A stretch of DNA of 64,000 nt from contig NW_024881321.1 in assembly GCF_018691265.1 (NCBI RefSeq), positions 22,294,198-22,358,197 of the forward strand. Direction: 5' to 3'. The stretch is from Tyto alba (Eukaryota; Chordata; Aves; Strigiformes; Tytonidae). Positions 58,480-64,000 of this stretch are shown one piece after another. The translations under genes and the position numbers were made by a program. The stretch's first letter is position 1. Each line of letters begins with the position of its first letter. The notes under the pieces are model-generated. The model made no database searches and was not told the origin of the DNA. It saw only the letters and a list, made by a program, of their open reading frames with translations.

Positions 58480-59872
58480 TTTTTTTCATTTGTGAATTTT
58501 ACTGGAAAAATAAATTAAAATCATATACAGTACAAATATATGGCAAGTCCTGACATTCTTTTGAATTCTTAAATGTTCTGTGTTCTGACATTTTCAATCA
58601 CTTATGATATGACTTCATGTGCCTCAGTTTATTTTTCTGCCTCACAGATTACAGATCACTTGTGGTCAGAAAGTTACAGACATGATTTGCCTCCAGACTC
58701 CAACAAAATGTGTCAATACACAAGCTCACTACGTTTTTGTTATTCCTTTCCTAATGGCTTCTTTTTTTTGAAGTCTAGACACAGTGCCTTGCAGGCACTG
58801 TCATTATTTTCTCTATCAAACATTTGGGCAATATAAAGAGATGCAATCATATTGTAAGAAAACACCATCATCTGCTATGGAGTATGCTTCTGTCAATATT
58901 GTAAAAAGACCAGATTACCAGAAATATATCAACTTTCCATGTTTTTAACCTTCACATTAAAAATATCTAGGTCATTCTGACCTGCCTTGAATCTTTGATT
59001 AACACAGGCTTTTTTCTAATTTTTTCTTTCATCTCTCACTGACAACCAGTACTCAGGGATGAATTCTAAAGGTGCTGCATACCTGCACTTTCCACTCATA
59101 TCAGAGTATAGGTCACCGAGATTTATTTTTAATATTCATATAATTTGCAGCATAACTTTTGCATATCTTGTTTAATAATTTTAACAATTAAGCCAAAAGA
59201 TTGTATAGAAGGTGGTGAGCAGTACTTTATACCAGCAGAATACAGAAGTTAAAATGTATATGAAACATATTGCAAGTTTGAGGTATCAGGAATCCCGTAG
59301 GACTATATCTATGGTATCAAGGTACTTTCCATCATACCATCTCTGCTCCACAAAACAAGAGTAAGGAATTTCAGCTTGTCAGTTTTCTCAATTCATCTCC
59401 CTAGGAATTCATATAAAGTCAAAGTAATTGGGGTAACTCCTTCCTGGAGCCTGCCCTGATATAAATCAATATACATTGATTTTGTTTGTTTGTTTTTTTC
59501 TTCTTTTCTCATCTTTCTCTGCCTCAATATTTGCACCCTACTAGTCTTCATAATTGCTTACCCTTGTAAGGTCCTCTATTTATGCCTTCTATAAATCTGT
59601 CTCATGACTAAAATTTTTAGATACATTATTTTCCCTTCATTGATACAAAGAATTCCCATGAAAAGCTTCATGTCCCGATATTTCCACTATCTTCCTGTTT
59701 TTAAAAGATGCCCATAATTTACTATCAGTTAAAGGCTGGTGAGGTTTCTCAGCCAGTGATAAGCAGCATGAAACACAAATAGGCTGTCTTACATGACTGT
59801 CAAATTCTTTCGGGTAAAGCTGTCAACTTTTGGAAGCTAAAATTTGGGAATTGTAATAATACAGAGAGGAAA

Positions 59873-59953
59873 TTAAAAAAAAAAAAAAAAAAAACAAAAC
59901 AAACAAACAAAAAAAAAACAACAACAAACAAACAAACAAACACAAAAAACAAA
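59873..59953. repeat. Poly-A / (CAAA)n low-complexity stretch
   Basis: About 20 A followed by AAAC, CAAA and CAA units over 80 bp. It may be the extended tail of an old retroposon. Confidence 0.92.
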
Positions 59954-60302
59954 CTGAAAGACTTTAATACCAGTTATCATGTAGAGATACTATAAACTCA
60001 AGTACAGGTAAAATATTCTTATATGAATTTTTGTCATTTAAAAGCAGTAAAAATAGAGATTCTCCAAAAGTTAGCCTTTATGAGTCACTAAATCTTATTG
60101 CTCTTCAGCTTTTGAAAGATTAGCATAAGGCACATCATAGGAAAATTTGCACGACAGAATAATGGTAATAAGTGTTTGAAAAATGAAAATAGAGAATAAA
60201 TTCTCCAAACACTACTATTATGAAATTTGCTTTAGGAGGTCACAATAGGATATTTCATACAATTTTAGTAAGTTTGTTTCTCTAAAACAGTAGTATAAAC
60301 AA

Positions 60303-60715
60303 CATGGAATCATACAAGAACTCAGGTTGGAAGGGACCTTGGAAGATCATCTGGTCCAACATTTTGTGGGAAAGGAAACCTAGATAAGATCATCTAGCAT
60401 GCTGTCCAGTAGATTATTTAAAACCTCCAGTTATGGGGACTCCACCACGGCCTTGAGAAGGTTGTTCCAGTGACTGTTCATTCTCATTGTGAAAATTTCT
60501 TTCTTATTTTGGGATGAAACCTCTCCTTATGAAACTTGCACCCATTGCTGCTTATCCTTTTCATGTGACTCCTTGGGGAGAGAGAACCTCCCATCCTCTC
60601 TGTAGCCAACATCTAGTGGTAGTTTTCATCTTGCCACTGATGTTACCCTTCCAGATTACCCTTCAAATGATCTCTCCTTCACATTAACCTTATTATAAGA
60701 GAAATCTGCAAACTA
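60303..60715 (-). mobile_element. CR1 LINE fragment, 3' end, antisense
   Basis: Typical antisense CR1 3' tip at the left edge (TGGAATCATACAAGAACTCA, AGGTTGGAAGGGACC, AAGATCATCTGGTCCAAC). The UTR phrases CTCCAGTTATGGGGACTCCA, GTTGTTCCAGTG and CTCTCCTTATGAAACTTGC follow, then a weaker continuation to about 60715. It is a different subfamily from the copy at 50640, judging by its wording. It is 5'-truncated in the usual way. Confidence 0.9.
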
Positions 60716-63700
60716 GCCTTCAGTGCCTTTTTCTTCAATGCTGTGACTTAACAAAAATCCATAACTGTTATCAGCATCTGCCTTTTTTTCTCAGTCAGAT
60801 TGGCAAATTCTGTTTACTGGATGTCACATCAATCTATTTGTATTGAAAAAAAAATGATTAAGGTTTATCACATCTTGGTATTGTTGTGCACAGATGCATA
60901 TCCAGGACTCATCAATATTGTTTCATTCAACTCTGCTCTAGTTTCTTCACAAGAATTAGGATCAGTATGACAGGAAAAAAACAAAAACAAAAAAAAACAA
61001 CATTTTGAGATGATCTTAGAATGAAGAGTTGTCTGGGGATTTTATTGTTTTTTTTTTCAGTTTTGTTTTGTTTTGTTTTCATACAATGACAAACTGATTT
61101 TCATTTGTCAGGACTCTTAAAGTATATAGATAGTGTAGATAAAATTCACTGAATGAATATATAAATACATAGCTTTCTCCTGGATTTTTTAATGTTTTTA
61201 GTGTGAGTGGCTGTCTCCATTTTTTTTCATGAATACTAGAGGACTGTGAATTAAATTTCTTGCAGAATTTTAGACTTCAGAGGCTTCTTAGGAGTTGGAT
61301 GTTGTTTTCTGCTATTCCATCCTTCATACAGATTGTTGTTTTCTGGGAATATTTAAAAAAAAAAAATCCAAACCCACAAAAAGTAAACAGACACATACCT
61401 TTACCTCAGTTTAATGACATGTAGTGTTTGGATCCGTCTCACAAAGAATGACTGTGAGAAGACTGCCAAGAACAGAATGTACAAAGCAGGTGGCTGATGT
61501 TACATCAAATATTATTGATCAACTCCACCATAATCCTGAAGTCAACTAATATTTTCATTAGTCTGTCATACCTGTGATTTGTTATGGCTCAGTTATAGAA
61601 AAATACAAACATTTATGAAAAGAAGCAAAATAAAGCTATAGCAAAAATGGGACAAAACGCACACATAGACAGAGCTCCAAAACCAAAACAACCACCATAA
61701 GAAATATTACCTAAAACCAGGATGATTGCAGGCAGCAAATATCATTATTTTTGTTCAGAAATTAAAGATCTGGGATCACTGTCAGTGCACAAAACATTCT
61801 GTTATGTAATTAAGTGGGAACGTCTTTATCCCAGTCATACAAGCAAATAAAATACCCATAACTATACATTCAATTTATTTTCCCTCATTCTTCTACTGAA
61901 CACTGTTATATTTGATATATTTTAACAACCTAAACTTCTTCAACCCTGGCCCCAAACCCTAGTCCAGATTACTTGATATTTCACTTAAAGGTTTCTCTGC
62001 TATTTTAGCTTTTAGGCCAAATTCTGATCATTTTAGTCTAGTAATTACTGCATTGACTTAATTGACATAAATACAGCTCCGCTTCTAACTTGATGCTGAG
62101 TTTAATGTGGAATTTATACAGAGTTTATCAATTCAAAGGTGCTTGACTTGAAGGAAACATGCTGCTCTAGCTTGTCTTGTTTTCTGTTCTGTTACGAGCA
62201 GGTCGATTAACTGTTGTTTTAAAGGTTCCCTGAAACTTTGATTTTAGGACTAGATTTCAGATGTCTATGATTTATTCAGACTTTATCCAATTAAATCAAG
62301 AGTTACCTTAACCTGAAAATTTGACAGTGTTGGGGATATTTTTATAAAACAAAATACTTCAGCAATTGCATGAATCTAAGGAAAAAAAAATTTTTTTTTT
62401 CTTTTTTCTTTTTTGAATGCTAATAGTAATTCTGGCAACCTGTTCTTCGGAATGCTGTTATAGCACCAAGCAGTATGATAGGGACTTGAAATTTGGCAGA
62501 GAACTGACTTCTGCATAATGGATTTCTTTTTTGCCATTCTTGTGAAAATCTGTCCTTGTTTGACCTAGTTATAAGCTTAAGGAACACCGTAGTTTGCATA
62601 TTCTTAGTAGACACTTGCTAGAGGTTAAGTGTTAAAACCTCCATAAGTTTCAGTAAATACTCTAAAGCCTCCTACAGCTATTAGAAATGTCTAAGCTTCC
62701 ACTTGACATGTGGACAAGCATTACAAGTGCAAATCTATTACTTTTCCTCTAATGATCATTCTGGGTGAATCTGAAACCAGGAAGCAGAAGAAAATCAGAA
62801 GAGAAATCAAAGGCTTGTCTTATGTGTGCTCTCAGTGATTCCCTGACAGAAGAGGACAATGCTAACTTAGAATATACAAATGCCTAATTAAAAATATTAA
62901 ATTCTGTAAGTCAATCACCAGCTGCTACTCAGCTTTTGAGAGTTTTGACTGAGGTTCAGTGTTTCTTAGACCTTTGGGGTTTATTCAGTTGCTTTAACTT
63001 GTTTCCACTGACATTTGAGACACCTTGTAAAACTGAGACATCTGCAGGAGGAAAGCAGATATATCTGAAGACAACCAGGAGAACTGTGCCTTTTCAGCCT
63101 GGCAGCTAGAAACCAGATGGATACCTTATGACTTTTAAAAGGCTATACATCTAGATTTAGGGAATGAAATCAACCTGTTACAATTGAGAATGTTCAAGAC
63201 ACTCCCCAAATGGAAAGATCTAAGATGGTTTTTGCTCATACCTTCCCTAGACCAACGTTTCTCTACCTAAATCTATAAATGAGATTAATCCAGTAAGCAT
63301 CCTCACAGAAAACTTCAGGAAAAGATGAGTAAGATCTTTATAAATTGTCTTCTTCGAAGAGGCAAATTATGAAAGAAAACATTGCATCTAAAGTATTTGT
63401 AAAAGTGTGGAATCAGCAGAATTTAATCTTTTAAAGTAGGAGTGTGGGATTTGGTCTATACACTTTATTGGAATAACCACTACCTCATGTGGCTTTTGTG
63501 TATGTTAGAGAAAGTGTATTGTGCATTTGTCTATGCAGAAACTGTGATGTTGATATTTCATGGTTAAGGATTTTCCCTGAGAGGAAACACTGCTCTTAAG
63601 GTTATTTCTATAATGAAATCAATTGTTGCTTCAAAAAAAGAATATATTTCACAGAAATAAATAAAAAAAAAAAAAAAAAAAAAAGACACTGCTAACAACC

Positions 63701-64000
63701 AATACCTGCCTTATTGCACTATTTTAACAAGAAAAATTGAAGGATTTAACCTTTTCTAATCTGATTCATCTAACTGAAATTGACTGAGATGTAAAATAGC
63801 ACAAGATCTTAAATCATTAGTAATGAGAATTACATTCATATATAAATATTTAATGATAATGATAATAAGAGTAGTAAAAAACCCCAACAAATTAAAAAAC
63901 AGCTGTTGCATTAAATTCCAAGAAAGAATATTGAATATAAGCATGAAAACATCCAAACAGTGGAACTCATCTGTTTATTTTCATGGGTTTAACAAAAATG
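60716..64000. other. AT-rich non-coding DNA, no gene seen
   Basis: The last 3.3 kb contain short CAAA and GTTTT pieces (about 60977-61002, 61050-61080), a T run (about 62390-62412) and a poly-A run (63660-63684). No exon, RNA gene or clear transposon was recognised. The minus-strand frames 62420-62614 and 63756-63956 are unsupported. Confidence 0.55.
63660..63684. repeat. Poly-A run
   Basis: An AATAAATA sequence directly followed by about 23 A, similar to a retroposon tail. No matching retroposed body was recognised upstream. Confidence 0.9.

Larger units (their letters stand above)
57903..60302. other. AT-rich non-coding DNA, no gene seen
   Basis: No exon was recognised. It contains an 11-bp homopurine tandem repeat (58440-58479) and an A/CAAA stretch (59873-59953). 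Confidence 0.55.

Overview
This window looks like gene-poor, AT-rich nuclear DNA from a bird. The evidence is nine pieces of CR1-type LINE, whose reverse-transcriptase and 3' sequences are recognisable by eye, and about fifteen LTRs or LTR fragments of the endogenous retrovirus (ERV) kinds common in bird genomes. CR1 pieces of this sort are typical of birds and other sauropsids, and the LTR families point to a neoavian bird. The species cannot be named from this evidence. I found no host protein-coding exon, tRNA, rRNA or CRISPR array. The longest open frames (under about 145 codons) fall in repeats, LTRs or low-complexity DNA.

Layout. 1-5145 is mostly unique AT-rich DNA with one ancient CR1/L3-like remnant (3215-3420). 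5146-8900 is a cluster of family-1 LTRs (5146-5880 minus; 6915-7641 and 7956-8392 plus), the last joined to an antisense CR1 fragment. One more family-1 piece lies at 11474-11820. 11.8-22 kb is unique AT-rich DNA with simple repeats, two hairpins and an ancient CR1 at 18.2-18.8 kb. 22165-24716 holds the longest CR1, carrying the decayed end of the endonuclease region and the reverse transcriptase. 28.8-36.7 kb is dense in LTRs: two close relatives at 28838-29320 and 34826-35305, a mosaic LTR at 31011-31980, and solo LTRs at 32373-32840 and 36146-36731. 38970-40342 is an antisense CR1 split by a class II-like solo LTR (39153-39739). 42692-43034 is an unrecognised TG...CA element. 43557-44392 is a truncated LTR abutting a CR1 tail. 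47.4-49.3 kb holds an LTR fragment and a candidate diverged LTR with a leader-like block. LTRs at 49940-50235 and 54446-54978 and CR1 pieces at 50640-51010 and 60303-60715 complete the set.

No genes act together here. The biology is the history of insertion and decay. At least three LTR lineages entered, judged by their ends and target-site duplications: 5 bp for several, 6 bp for the class II-like copy. Apart from one uncertain leader-like block at 48.7-49.3 kb, none is accompanied by retroviral interior sequence that I can recognise, so most look like solo LTRs left by recombination or truncated copies. The CR1 copies are dead: where the catalytic motif can be read it has lost an aspartate.

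No new molecular system was found. The items most worth checking are the 343-bp TG...CA element, the intact promoter architecture of the 35-kb LTR, the mosaic LTR at 31 kb, and the nested ALV-like LTR. Percent differences and family assignments are by eye, without alignment or database search.
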